Below, in pieces: positions 1-7,302 of a stretch of 64,000 bases of DNA (within the stretch, counting starts at the first letter, position 1; each line of letters starts with the position of its first letter). Below the pieces are notes generated by a model. The model was not told the origin of the DNA, searched no databases, and saw only the letters and a list, made by a program, of their open reading frames with translations. This stretch comes from Desulfobacter sp. (GTDB taxonomy: Bacteria; Desulfobacterota; Desulfobacteria; Desulfobacterales; Desulfobacteraceae), in contig CP054837.1 of assembly GCA_028768525.1 (NCBI GenBank), positions 2,451,001-2,515,000 on the forward strand, given 5' to 3'. The position numbers and the translations under genes were made by a program.

Positions 1-568
1 TTCGAAAAATAAGCAGTAAGACTGTTGCCAATCCCAGTGGTAGGACTGCCCACGATCCCAAGACCATTGGTACAGATAAATTAAAAATTAACGATCCGGC
101 ATACCCTGGATGGCGTATTATGCGATATGGTCCCGTTGTCATAACTTTATGACCTCGGTCTTCCTGGATGCGTACATGACTTGAGAAAAACGGATTCGCA
201 GCAATTGAAAGATATGTGAGAATAGCTGCCATAATCATCAGAACTAGAGCAGCGCCTGACACAGCGAGCGGTACTGCAGGAAAAAATTGAAAGCGCTTAT
301 CGAAAGCCGCAATTATAACCATGGAAGGTAGCGCGAGATTAATGAGCCGAACAAATTTAACATCCCATGGTTTAGATTTTGTGTTTGCTGTTTGTCGTTC
401 TTCGGCAAGGCCGGGTAATTTTTTGAAAAGCTTGGAAGTGAACCCTCCAATAATTGCCATTAATACGATGAATACCCAAGCATTCCACCATGCCCAAGTC
501 CCTGCGACGTAGAATAAGACCGTAATGAAAACAATCCCTGCTATTAGACCCAATATCCTTTTCTTCAT
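1..568 (-). CDS. Isoprenylcysteine/phospholipid methyltransferase-like membrane protein, partial
   Basis: The minus-strand frame is open from an ATG at 568 to the left edge, so 189 residues are visible and the C terminus is cut off. The protein is very hydrophobic, with about four membrane segments. Near residues 146-157 it has GPYRIIRHPGYAG, the signature of the isoprenylcysteine carboxyl methyltransferase / phospholipid N-methyltransferase (PEMT-like) fold, which binds S-adenosylmethionine at the membrane face. The substrate cannot be told. It lies just downstream of an attC-like site (607-737) and reads in the same direction as the next three genes, so I take it as the body of an integron cassette; its own attC would lie outside the window. 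The codon use is AT-rich, unlike the core of the window. Confidence 0.8.
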   Translation of the reverse strand, partial: MKKRILGLIAGIVFITVLFYVAGTWAWWNAWVFIVLMAIIGGFTSKLFKKLPGLAEERQTANTKSKPWDVKFVRLINLALPSMVIIAAFDKRFQFFPAVPLAVSGAALVLMIMAAILTYLSIAANPFFSSHVRIQEDRGHKVMTTGPYRIIRHPGYAGSLIFNLSVPMVLGSWAVLPLGLATVLLLIFR

Positions 569-606
569 TTCATCTTTTTTCCATTGCTAAATCTGTGAGT
601 TTCTGA

Positions 607-737
607 GCCCAACGCTGCCCTTCAGCCGGCGGGCGGCTCACAACGAAGACCGCCGAAAGGCGAGGAAGGCCGATTAAAAATTACTGTTCAAAAAAACTGC
701 GCCGTAAGCCCACTCGGTGTACAAGGCCTCTGTTAGT
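607..737 (-). other. Integron attC-like recombination site 1
   Basis: Read on the minus strand, the spacer between two cassette genes starts with CTAACAGAGGCC (736-725), has GC-rich arms that can pair imperfectly, and ends with GTTGGGC (613-607). That end matches the GTTRRRY core of attC sites exactly. It sits directly 3' of the 744-1001 gene, as expected for the attC of that cassette. The pairing is weaker than in the two sites to the right, so the outer border is approximate. Confidence 0.6.
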
Positions 738-743
738 TTTTAA

Positions 744-1001
744 TTACCTGTTTTTAATTACAAAATATCCAATCACAACGATTGCTGTTGCCAAAACACC
801 AACAGCGCTAATATAAAAATTTTGATTTGATTCATCATTTAAGAAAGAATTTTTCTTTTTTGGATATTTTCCGAATGTCAGGATTTTTACTATTGGATAG
901 CCGATGAAATAAAATCCAATTTCAAAAATAAACTCAACGAAAATTCCAAATAAGATCTTTCCTAAACCAACGAATAAACTTTCTATTACGGAACCTAACA
1001 T
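744..1001 (-). CDS. Small two-helix membrane protein, integron cassette gene
   Basis: An 85-residue protein with two hydrophobic segments, about residues 5-40 (rich in Ile, Phe and Gly) and about 62-80. They are joined by a short polar stretch rich in Lys, Ser and Asn. I do not recognise a family. It is the only frame between two attC-like sites and reads in the same direction as its neighbours, which is the layout of a one-gene cassette. The ATG at 1001 has only a weak ribosome site. Many cassette genes encode small proteins of unknown function, including toxin, antitoxin and defence products, but nothing in this sequence points to one of these. Confidence 0.6.
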   Translation of the reverse strand: MLGSVIESLFVGLGKILFGIFVEFIFEIGFYFIGYPIVKILTFGKYPKKKNSFLNDESNQNFYISAVGVLATAIVVIGYFVIKNR

Positions 1002-1034
1002 TCTAAACCTATTACAAAAGTAATTTTTTATGAA

Positions 1035-1162
1035 AACTAACGCTTGAGCTGAGGGGCCGGGCGTTTAACCCGAAACCTCAGATAATAGTTTTCAGTTTCT
1101 TGAACCGCATACTTCCGAAAAAGTTCGCAGTACGCCCGGTCCCACTCCAGCGATTGGTTATA
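1035..1162 (-). other. Integron attC recombination site 2
   Basis: On the minus strand the spacer begins TATAACCAATCGCTGG (1162-1147), continues AGTGGGACCGGGC, and ends with GCCCGGCCCCTCAGC, then TCAAGCG followed by TTAG (around 1041). The two arms are imperfect inverted repeats with a few unpaired bases, the structure that lets IntI recognise a folded single strand. The layout resembles Vibrio VCR-type sites. It lies 10 bp downstream of the 1173-1487 stop codon. Confidence 0.82.
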
Positions 1163-1172
1163 TTTTTACCCG

Positions 1173-1487
1173 TTAATCTCCATAGAAAACAAGCCCTTTG
1201 TCATTGGTGATTGCCCCTGTAAGAATATCCCGGAATTCTATCAGGGTTCTAAGCTTATTCAGATCCTTTTCCTTTTCGAGAATTTCTAAGACGCACTCGT
1301 ATAATGGAGAAATAGTTCCTTTGGGTAATTTCAAATCACCATACTCATCAATAAATTTCCCAGTGCGTTGTTTATAAAGATCATTGCATTCTGCTAAATG
1401 AACTAAAGAAAGATCATTGATTGACCAAATGTAGTCTTCTTCAGTTGGATTTGTTTGCTTGCTGTAATAGAAAATTTCAATTCCCAT
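1173..1487 (-). CDS. Hypothetical protein, integron cassette gene
   Basis: A 104-residue soluble, acidic protein that starts MGIEIFYYSK and is rich in Glu, Asp, Leu and Tyr. No signal peptide, membrane segment, cysteine motif or enzyme motif is visible, and I do not recognise the family. The ATG at 1487 lies about 14 bases inside the cassette boundary set by the GTTATAT core (1506-1500), leaving almost no 5' leader. The attC at 1035-1162 follows its stop codon. The tight fit between two recombination sites supports it as a real cassette gene although the function is unknown. Confidence 0.6.
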   Translation of the reverse strand: MGIEIFYYSKQTNPTEEDYIWSINDLSLVHLAECNDLYKQRTGKFIDEYGDLKLPKGTISPLYECVLEILEKEKDLNKLRTLIEFRDILTGAITNDKGLVFYGD

Positions 1488-1499
1488 AGTTTGCTCGAA

Positions 1500-1584
1500 A
1501 TATAACGGTTGAACTGACGGGCCGCGCCACAGCGCTCGAAAAAGGCGGCTGAGCTGCTCGCGGTCCCGTCCAGTGATTGGTTAA
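1500..1584 (-). other. Integron attC recombination site 3
   Basis: Minus-strand reading: TTAACCAATCACTGG (1584-1570), ACGGGACCGCG, a central spacer, CGCGGCCCGTCAGTTCAACC and the end core GTTATAT (1506-1500). The arms pair over most of their length, and the first arm closely resembles that of site 2 (ACCAATCRCTGG), so the two sites are related. The stop codon of the upstream gene (1581-1583) lies inside the outer repeat, a compact arrangement often seen in cassettes. Confidence 0.82.
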
Positions 1585-2114
1585 AAGGCGCGTCGTTCAA
1601 AGTATGCATCCATCCATGCTCGTTCGATCCACGCCATTTCTCCATTTTGCTTAATCTGACTGACAATTGCTTTGGGCTCGATCTTTTTTGCCCATTTAAG
1701 GAAATTTACAATCGCATCGCAGATTTCAGTCAGATATGTGTTTGCTTTATTATCAGAAACATTTGAAAAATCGTAACGCTCATAATCATAGTTCAGATTT
1801 TGACATTTATATATCCACTTTTTGGGTTTTGCAGTGGTAATAAAACTTGGCTTGAACTTAAAAGGATAAGAAAAGACTTCAGGCTCAAATTTAGTTGGTA
1901 TTTTCTCATTCAAATTCGGCAAATAGCTATGTCTAAAGCATAACATATGAGAGATTGAACCAAGGGTGGACATCCTGCCTCCAAGGCGTATTAGGCTGAC
2001 GTTTACGTTTCCGTCATCATAAAAAATGCTCTTCCCGGCAGTTTTAAAGCCTATACTCTGCAAAGGCTTAATTATGATATCTTTAAATAACTCTTCGAAT
2101 TGTTCTTTTTCCAT
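1581..2114 (-). CDS. DUF4304-like protein, integron cassette gene
   Basis: A 177-residue soluble protein. The start (MEKEQFEELFKDIIIKPL, then SIGFKTAGKSIFYDDGNVNV) resembles DUF4304 proteins, which begin with a helix, then a GFKK-G-x-x-F stretch and a beta-sheet core. The function of that family is unknown. The ATG at 2114 follows TTAAAAGGCT, so the ribosome site AAAGG is next to the cassette boundary at 2125. The stop falls inside attC site 3. If cassettes are read away from the integrase, this is the first cassette of the array. Family assignment is by eye and moderate; its place as a cassette gene is better supported. Confidence 0.6.
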   Translation of the reverse strand: MEKEQFEELFKDIIIKPLQSIGFKTAGKSIFYDDGNVNVSLIRLGGRMSTLGSISHMLCFRHSYLPNLNEKIPTKFEPEVFSYPFKFKPSFITTAKPKKWIYKCQNLNYDYERYDFSNVSDNKANTYLTEICDAIVNFLKWAKKIEPKAIVSQIKQNGEMAWIERAWMDAYFERRAF

Positions 2115-2118
2115 AGCC

Positions 2119-2160
2119 TTTTAACATTAATTATGTTGCTGCACGTTTTTAGACGTTTTG
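2119..2160 (-). other. Candidate first-cassette junction / attI-like site
   Basis: On the minus strand a GTTAAAA core (2125-2119) directly precedes the first cassette gene. Upstream of it is GCAGCAACATAATTAATGTT, which contains an AACAT/ATGTT dyad. A GCAGCAAC..ATGTT arrangement also occurs in class 1 attI. No attC-like arms are present here, so this is either attI or the scar of one. It is a weak call because attI sites share little sequence. Confidence 0.35.
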
Positions 2161-2689
2161 GGTTCAAACTCCGCTTTTTATACCGATGGGTCAAAAAATC
2201 GAATTTATCAGTGAAACGCTTTACCTGACTGATTTTGCATTTATCTTGGCCTTGTCGACCAAGCCACAATTTGTTGTTATTTTAATGGATATATTGCAAC
2301 CATATAATTTACAAGAAAAAATATCCGGCCTATGAAATTCAAATGGCATCTTTTCAAAAAAATCTGTTAGGAAGGGCTGGCTTTCTGAAAACAGCACCTT
2401 TTTACATCTCCTGAGTCAACCAATGCGATTCCCATTTGAGAAATACCAAGGTCATCGATCATGGTATTAGCTGTCGTTTTTTCTCGTGATCCCCAAACCA
2501 CTACATCTGGTATCCGGTCTTAATCTGAACTTGCGGGAAAAAGAAAGATTATGCCCTGTTTTTTTTCGAAAGATGGAGGAGATTCTCAGAGAATCAGTTT
2601 TATCCGGTATTTTCTTCCCTTTTCAGCATATTGGGGGCGTCCCGATATATTTGTGGTCGAAAAAATTCTTAAAAAAATGGGGCCGACAG
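2126..2689. other. Gene-poor AT-rich stretch right of the cassette array
   Basis: No convincing gene is visible on either strand and in particular no tyrosine recombinase, although this is where intI would be expected. On the minus strand a broken frame at about 2530-2370 reads RIPDVVVWGSREKTTANTM, then IDDLGISQMGIALVDSGDVK, before a stop. This looks like the decayed end of a real protein that I cannot name. Part of it is repeated near 4797. Confidence 0.5.
2462..2540. repeat. Imperfect direct repeat, copy 1
   Basis: Starts tggtattagctgtcgttttt and runs through a stretch containing catctggtatccggtct. Aligned by eye it is roughly 80% identical to 4797-4873 in the same orientation, with one or two small indels. 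The minus strand encodes a fragment containing RIPDVVVWGSREK, interrupted upstream by an in-frame stop. The two copies flank the DUF3786/cooT/DUF3842 block. Confidence 0.7.
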
Positions 2690-3304
2690 TTAGTTTATCC
2701 CAGCAAGAGTTTTTAATCGTTTTGTAAACGTTACTCCAACCATAATAAGGGATTCTGGGTCGAGATATTCACCGGCGTGGCGTTGATATAGAATTGAAGT
2801 GGATGCTGGAAATTCTTCATCACCATCATTAAATAGCAAAAGAATTTTGATTTTCGGTAGAGCTTGGACTTCCACCGAAACATCATATGTGGCATCCATT
2901 TTAAATGGTTTACAGCCTATTTTTTTGGCCGCCCCAGTCAGAGCATTAATCTTGCCGGTAAAATTTTGAAGGATAGGGCGCTCCGCATCACTTTTAAAAA
3001 CATTTATATTTGTGAACTGCGAGTTCAAATCAGTGAGCGTTGTCCACTCCTCATTTACAGAAGGGGCCTTAGGACATAACAATAAATATTTTGCAAGTAC
3101 CACACACACCATGTATCCAGGCCGGTTGCCCGATTTATCCGCTATTCCTTTCCCAGAAACCAAATACTCCTCACCTAACAAGGGGACAACAATGCTCTCG
3201 TCCCTCACCTCTACGCCCAGGGTGTCTTTAATTGATAAAATATCAAGTTTTGAAATTTGATGACAATAGTCTTTATAGTGGTCTTCATGAAAAACGGTGC
3301 TCAT
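2690..3304 (-). CDS. DUF3786 domain protein
   Basis: A 204-residue soluble protein matching DUF3786. It has the N-terminal helix, a 'LGVEVRDESIVVPLLGEEY' strand region at about 29-47, and the C-terminal block LLLFNDGDEEFPASTSILYQ followed by YLDPESLIMVG at about 154-190, which is the most conserved part of the family. These proteins occur in sulfate reducers, acetogens and methanogens, often close to corrinoid or CO dehydrogenase genes, but their biochemical role is unknown to me. The ATG at 3304 is preceded by GGGGA. It stands alone, between a gene-poor stretch and a 534-bp gap. The AT-rich composition matches the rest of the left end. Confidence 0.75.
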   Translation of the reverse strand: MSTVFHEDHYKDYCHQISKLDILSIKDTLGVEVRDESIVVPLLGEEYLVSGKGIADKSGNRPGYMVCVVLAKYLLLCPKAPSVNEEWTTLTDLNSQFTNINVFKSDAERPILQNFTGKINALTGAAKKIGCKPFKMDATYDVSVEVQALPKIKILLLFNDGDEEFPASTSILYQRHAGEYLDPESLIMVGVTFTKRLKTLAGIN

Positions 3305-3838
3305 TTATCCCCTTCCATTTTTAGATTTTTTATGCTTTTCCTTTGTTCGTATCCTGAAAATATAAAAAACAAACCAACCTAATCATCTGCCTGGAATTGT
3401 AGACTTCGTAATTATATAAACTCTATGAGTTCATTTTTTATAAACCAGTATGCCAGCCACTATATACTGATTCTTCTGGGCTGATTAAGTCGCCTCTTAA
3501 TAAGTTTAAAATATTTTTTAGAAAAGGTTGCTGCCCATCACCGACAACTGACAAAGTCCTTGCCACAGATGTCTACTTAAAGGATGTACTTTAGGCAGTG
3601 AATAGAATTACTGATCCAGGGATCTGTTACCTCCTCTGTCGAAAAGTTTACAAAGTATCCCTATGGAGGATGCCGTTGATTAACCAAACTACACGATCAA
3701 AGCCCCTTGCAGTTGTCGGGTGTCATTTGAAATGAAAGAATACCTGAGAGAAAACCCTTCAACATGGTCATAAAGGAAATTCAAAGCAAACCAAACCTCA
3801 GATCAAAAGTTATAGTCCTTTCAAAGGATTCGTTTTAA
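3305..3838. other. 534-bp gap with no recognisable gene
   Basis: AT-rich, with stops in all frames. Short open stretches exist on the minus strand around 3420-3530 (for example a run reading LLRGDLISPEESVYSGW) but they cannot be joined into a gene. I see no terminator with a clear U-run and no repeat shared with other parts of the window. It may hold remains of a lost gene. Confidence 0.4.
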
Positions 3839-4030
3839 TCATTCCCTTTCAAACAGGATCTTATGGTCGACCAAATTCATCCCTTTAATACGGGCTTTGA
3901 TGATTTTCTGCTCACCAAAAATATCCACGATACGCCAGGCATTCGGGCCATCAGGCTCCACAATGTCAACAGACTCCAGCAACAGTTCTTCCTCATTATC
4001 CTGAACCAGATATGCATTTGCTTCACACAT
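3839..4030 (-). CDS. cooT: CooT-family nickel-binding protein
   Basis: A 63-residue protein that starts MCEANAYLVQDNEEELLLES and contains IFGEQKIIKARIKGMNLVDHKIL. This is the typical sequence and length of the CooT family (PF10133). In Rhodospirillum rubrum CooT takes part in nickel delivery to CO dehydrogenase; Cys2 at the N terminus, conserved here, is the nickel ligand of the dimer. An AAAGGAG lies about 10 bases before the ATG. The start overlaps the stop of the upstream DUF3842 gene by 8 bases (4023-4030), which suggests coupled translation. A catalytic CO dehydrogenase gene, cooS, is 7 kb away. I infer a maturation role from family membership and that proximity. Confidence 0.85.
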   Translation of the reverse strand: MCEANAYLVQDNEEELLLESVDIVEPDGPNAWRIVDIFGEQKIIKARIKGMNLVDHKILFERE

Positions 4031-4448
4031 AGGACATCATCTCCTTTAATTGTTCCAATGCTTCTTGCCCTAAATGGGGCAAAGGTTCTTTAACAATACC
4101 GATTATTTTGATTTGTTCTTTTGAAAAGGGGAGAAGAATTTTCACAGCTGAACTGGAGATTACAGCTTCGGCAATCCCAGGAGTCACCTCGCCAAGCATG
4201 GCATTAGCCCAGGTCACGGCGATGGGCCCAAGAATATAGTCAACCCTGGGGACAGTGTGACAGATAGCGCTTTCTCCACTAGCACCCTTATTTGCACCGG
4301 CTTTGAGCATCTGGGCCGTTGCAATGGCATTGGTGCCTAGGGCAATCACCTCCACTGATTCAACAAACTCAGTCTTTAAATATTTGATAAGCGCTGCACC
4401 AATTCCGCCGCCCTGACCATCGATGACACAAATAGATACCATCGGCAT
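4023..4448 (-). CDS. DUF3842 family protein
   Basis: A 141-residue protein with VCVIDGQGGGIGAAL-like N terminus (here VSICVIDGQGGGIGAALIKY), IALGTNAIATAQMLKAGANKGA at about 55-76, and VDYILGPIAVTWANAMLGEVTP at about 89-110. These are the hallmarks of DUF3842, a family with a glycine-rich, Rossmann-like start found mainly in anaerobes. The function is not established. GGAAAGG precedes the ATG at 4448. Its reading frame overlaps cooT by 8 bases, so the two are one transcript. The pairing hints at a role in metal or cofactor supply, but this is inference only. Confidence 0.8.
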   Translation of the reverse strand: MPMVSICVIDGQGGGIGAALIKYLKTEFVESVEVIALGTNAIATAQMLKAGANKGASGESAICHTVPRVDYILGPIAVTWANAMLGEVTPGIAEAVISSSAVKILLPFSKEQIKIIGIVKEPLPHLGQEALEQLKEMMSYV

Positions 4449-4796
4449 AAAACCTTTCCCGTAAAAAAAACCATAAAGATTATAATTAATTCAACCTTCA
4501 TGGCCGTTTTTTATTTATGCTAACCAACTTGGAAAAGACTACCTTCATGGCATCTAAGTTGACCTTAATTTAATAAATCCAGAGTTGCGAGTCAATGAAT
4601 ACATTGAATTTTGCAAAGAGTTGATTTTGAACGTCAGCCCATCTAATAAAGAATCGATTGAGTATGAAACAAACAAGGATAACCAGGAGTTAGTACCCCT
4701 TTGTTGGAGATGCGCAGTAACTATATCTCTACTAATTTATCTGTTAGAATTTACTTGAAACCCAATTCATAAAATGAGGAGTTTCAAGTGGGGCAC

Positions 4797-4873
4797 CAGT
4801 ATTAGCTGTCGTTTTTTCTCCTGATTCCCAACCACAACATCTGGTATGCGGTCATATTCTGAATTTGCGGAAA
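4797..4873. repeat. Imperfect direct repeat, copy 2
   Basis: Starts cagtattagctgtcgttttt and contains catctggtatgcggtc; same orientation as copy 1 at 2462-2540. On the minus strand it reads LILSANSEYDRIPDVVVGNQ, so it shares the RIPDVVV peptide with copy 1 but diverges by a frameshift just after it. It looks like a second decayed copy of the same coding sequence rather than a transposon end. Confidence 0.7.
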
Positions 4874-4901
4874 GAATCAAGGCAGCCCGGTCCGGACTGC
4901 C
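4872..4901 (-). terminator. Terminator after the acetyl-CoA hydrolase gene
   Basis: On the minus strand GGCAGTC and GGCTGCC form a 7-bp stem (one G-T pair) with a 7-base loop, followed by TTGATTCTTT. It lies about 65 bases past the stop at 4965. Confidence 0.55.
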
Positions 4902-4964
4902 CCTTGGATGATGGCGTCATTGCCCCACAAGCCGCTGAGCCCTAAACGAGGGTGGGGATAAAAA

Positions 4965-7133
4965 TCATGCGCTCTGGCGCAGGGCGTAAACCACGGCGGC
5001 CCGGAGCGCCCGTTCCCGGATGCAGCCGGGGACTTCCAGTTTCATGCGGCGCAGCATGGGCACAATGGCTGCCGGCGGTTTGGAAAAGAAGTGGCGGACG
5101 ATGCCGGCCACGGTTCGGTACTTCCGGGTGGCCACGCTGTCCTTGAGGCCCCTGAGCGCCCGGGCCAGGGTAATTTCCTCGTTTGTATAGTCGGTGCCGA
5201 AGGGAAAGTCCTTGAAATAGCCCTGGGCCTTGAGGGGGGCCAGGCGCTTGGCGATCTGGTCCGGGTAGTTGTTCCGGAATTCCCCGGGGATTTCATAGTC
5301 CGCGGCAAGCTTGCCGGATTTCTTGGCCTGGGCCATGAGCTCATCCTGGAACCTGGAATCGGCAATATTCAGCATGGCGGCGATCACTTCCTGGTCGCAC
5401 TTGCCCCTGAGATCGGCAATCCCGTACTCCGTGACCACGATATCCCGCAGATGCCTGGGGATGGTGGTGTGACCGTAGTTGAAAACGATATTGGAGGAGA
5501 GTTTGCCCTTGGATTTCTTGGTGCTGCGGCTCATCATGATCAGCCGGCCGTCTTCCAGGGCATGGGCCATGGAAACGAAATTGTACTGGCCGCCGACCCC
5601 GGATACGATATTGCCGCTTTCAAGGCCGTCGGAAACCACCGCCCCAAGGAGGGTGACCATCATGCCGGCATTGACGAACCGGCCGTTTTTCCGCTGGAGG
5701 GTTCTGAGTTTTTCCCCCCCGTAAAGCTGGTTCACCACATCCACACCGGTCATGGAAAAGAGTTTTCTTTCCTCTTCGGACATATCGTTGAGGGCCTTGT
5801 AAAAATCCTTGGGCCCGATGAAGAAAGCGCCGTGGCAGACCACCCCTTCCCGGAGGCGGTCACCCAGATTCGCCTCCAGCAGCGCCCGGGTCTCTTTGTC
5901 GCCGAGATCTGCCGGATATGCCCTGTCCTTGTGGATGATGGAGCCGTCCATGAACTCAAAGGGGCCGTTGATGATGCCGTACTTCATCAAAAGCCTGAAA
6001 TCGGCCTTATTCAGCCGTTCCCGGATGACCTCCTGCTTCATCAGGATATCCAGGATATTGGCGGGAATCTTTTCGGTGATCTCGCCGCTGTTGATCAGCG
6101 CCTGGATGCCGGCGTTGTCGTATACTTTGCGCTTGAGAACCCCGTTGTTGTAAAGCTGGATAAACACATCCACCAGCATTTCCGTGGCTCCGTAAAGGCC
6201 TTTTTCAAAGGTATCGGTGCCGCCGATCCGTTCAATCAGGGCGCCGTACCGGTCCTTGATATTAAAGGCGTCCAGGGCCTTTTGATAGGCGTCGTTTTTC
6301 CTGTGGCGCATGATCAGGCCCGAGGCAATGGCATCCCCCAGGGAGCCGATGCCGATCTGGAGGGTGCCCTCGTCTTTGATCAGGGTGGATACGTTGAGGC
6401 CGATCATATGGTCTGCCGGGGCCACAGCGGCCTTGGGCACGGAAAAGAGGGGGAAATTATATTCGGGGGCGTCCAGGATAATATCGTAAATGGAGGATTC
6501 CATCACCGCATCCCCGTACATATAGGGAAGGTGGGAGTTCAGCTGCCCGACAATCATGACCTTTTTCCCCTGTTTCCTCACCTCCATCATCTTGGCAAAG
6601 CCTTCAACGGTGAGGTCGGGGTTGCAGCTCATGGAGACCCAGTTTCTGTCCCCTTCGGGATGGGGGGCGATCATGTTGCCGATGACATTGAGGCCGTTGT
6701 CAATGAGGTCCCTCACCGCATGGGTATAATTGGAGGAGATGTAATTTTGCTGGGCATAGGGGGAATTCAGGTAGCCGCCGGCCTTGGTGAAAAACTCGGA
6801 GATCCGGACGTTGGACGGCAGCTGGTTCTTCCTCAAATCCTTCATGTACTCAAATTCGACAAATCCATTCCATATCCGCTTAACAATGGGGTCCAGCAGC
6901 CGGGCTTCAAGGGTGGAGGAGGCAGAGGGTTTTTCAAGGGAGAGGGCGGTGATAATGGTCAGGTCGATGGAGGGATCTTTCTTGGCCCTCAGATAGAGGG
7001 CATTGGCCAGGTGGTTGGGCTTTCCCAGGGCCAGCGGGATGCCGAATACGATTTTTCGCCCCACGGTTTCAATTATACGATCAACACAGATTTCCACATT
7101 ATCTAAGAACTGAGCTTGTGTTGTTTCCATCAT
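4965..7133 (-). CDS. Acetyl-CoA hydrolase/transferase family protein (long form)
   Basis: A 722-residue soluble protein of the family I CoA-transferase / acetyl-CoA hydrolase group. The C-terminal half carries the family blocks ESGNIVSGVGGQYNFVSMAH at about 510-530 and IVVTEYGIADLRGK at about 563-577. The length is above the ~430-510 residues of ordinary acetate CoA-transferases and fits the long branch seen in proteobacteria, which has an extra N-terminal section and a helical tail after the transferase domain. The likely reaction is exchange of CoA between acetyl-CoA and another acid, or hydrolysis to acetate; the true acceptor cannot be read from sequence. The start ATG at 7133 follows GGGGGA. 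It is a single-gene unit with its own terminator. Confidence 0.85.
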   Translation of the reverse strand: MMETTQAQFLDNVEICVDRIIETVGRKIVFGIPLALGKPNHLANALYLRAKKDPSIDLTIITALSLEKPSASSTLEARLLDPIVKRIWNGFVEFEYMKDLRKNQLPSNVRISEFFTKAGGYLNSPYAQQNYISSNYTHAVRDLIDNGLNVIGNMIAPHPEGDRNWVSMSCNPDLTVEGFAKMMEVRKQGKKVMIVGQLNSHLPYMYGDAVMESSIYDIILDAPEYNFPLFSVPKAAVAPADHMIGLNVSTLIKDEGTLQIGIGSLGDAIASGLIMRHRKNDAYQKALDAFNIKDRYGALIERIGGTDTFEKGLYGATEMLVDVFIQLYNNGVLKRKVYDNAGIQALINSGEITEKIPANILDILMKQEVIRERLNKADFRLLMKYGIINGPFEFMDGSIIHKDRAYPADLGDKETRALLEANLGDRLREGVVCHGAFFIGPKDFYKALNDMSEEERKLFSMTGVDVVNQLYGGEKLRTLQRKNGRFVNAGMMVTLLGAVVSDGLESGNIVSGVGGQYNFVSMAHALEDGRLIMMSRSTKKSKGKLSSNIVFNYGHTTIPRHLRDIVVTEYGIADLRGKCDQEVIAAMLNIADSRFQDELMAQAKKSGKLAADYEIPGEFRNNYPDQIAKRLAPLKAQGYFKDFPFGTDYTNEEITLARALRGLKDSVATRKYRTVAGIVRHFFSKPPAAIVPMLRRMKLEVPGCIRERALRAAVVYALRQSA

Positions 7134-7279
7134 TCCATCCCCCTTTTCCAGGCTGTCATGACCCGATGCTTAATCATTTTAATCATCTGCTAACACATAC
7201 GGCCATGTTCTAAAGGAGGTGGCAAATATATACAATCGATAAAGGACCGGTTTTAAACAGGGCGGAACACCGTTTACAG

Positions 7280-7298
7280 CCTAGGTAAAAGACCTAGG
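7280..7298. terminator. Stem-loop past the response regulator gene
   Basis: CCTAGGT and ACCTAGG form a 7-bp stem with a 5-base loop just downstream of the stop codon at 7303. The plus-strand side is followed by TTCTTTATT, the minus-strand side by a non-U sequence, so its strength as a terminator for the minus-strand genes is uncertain. Confidence 0.45.
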
Positions 7299-7302
7299 TT
7301 CT

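Larger units (their letters stand above)
4449..4964. other. 516-bp gap; promoter side of DUF3842-cooT and repeat copy 2
   Basis: The left part is the AT-rich upstream region of the DUF3842-cooT unit, with a TATAAT-like box on the minus strand near 4481-4486. The middle has no gene. The right part holds the second copy of the ~75-bp repeat and the terminator of the acetyl-CoA hydrolase gene. The base composition switches from AT-rich to GC-rich close to 4880, marking the edge of the accessory segment. Confidence 0.5.

Noticed and set aside
321..512. 63-codon plus-strand frame inside the left-edge membrane protein gene
   Set aside because: Opposite the methyltransferase-like frame, which has a family motif and continuous coding to the edge.
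2486..2716. 76-codon plus-strand frame in the gap right of the cassettes
   Set aside because: No ribosome site and no family pattern; the other strand shows a decayed coding segment in the same place.
2462..4873. A composite transposon bounded by the two ~75-bp repeats
   Set aside because: No terminal inverted repeats, target-site duplications or transposase are visible, and the repeats look like decayed coding sequence.
5091..7106. Open frame of 671 codons on the plus strand opposite the acetyl-CoA hydrolase gene
   Set aside because: Its translation is rich in Gly, His and Val with no family pattern, while the opposite strand encodes a clear known family. Such frames are a side effect of GC-rich third codon positions.
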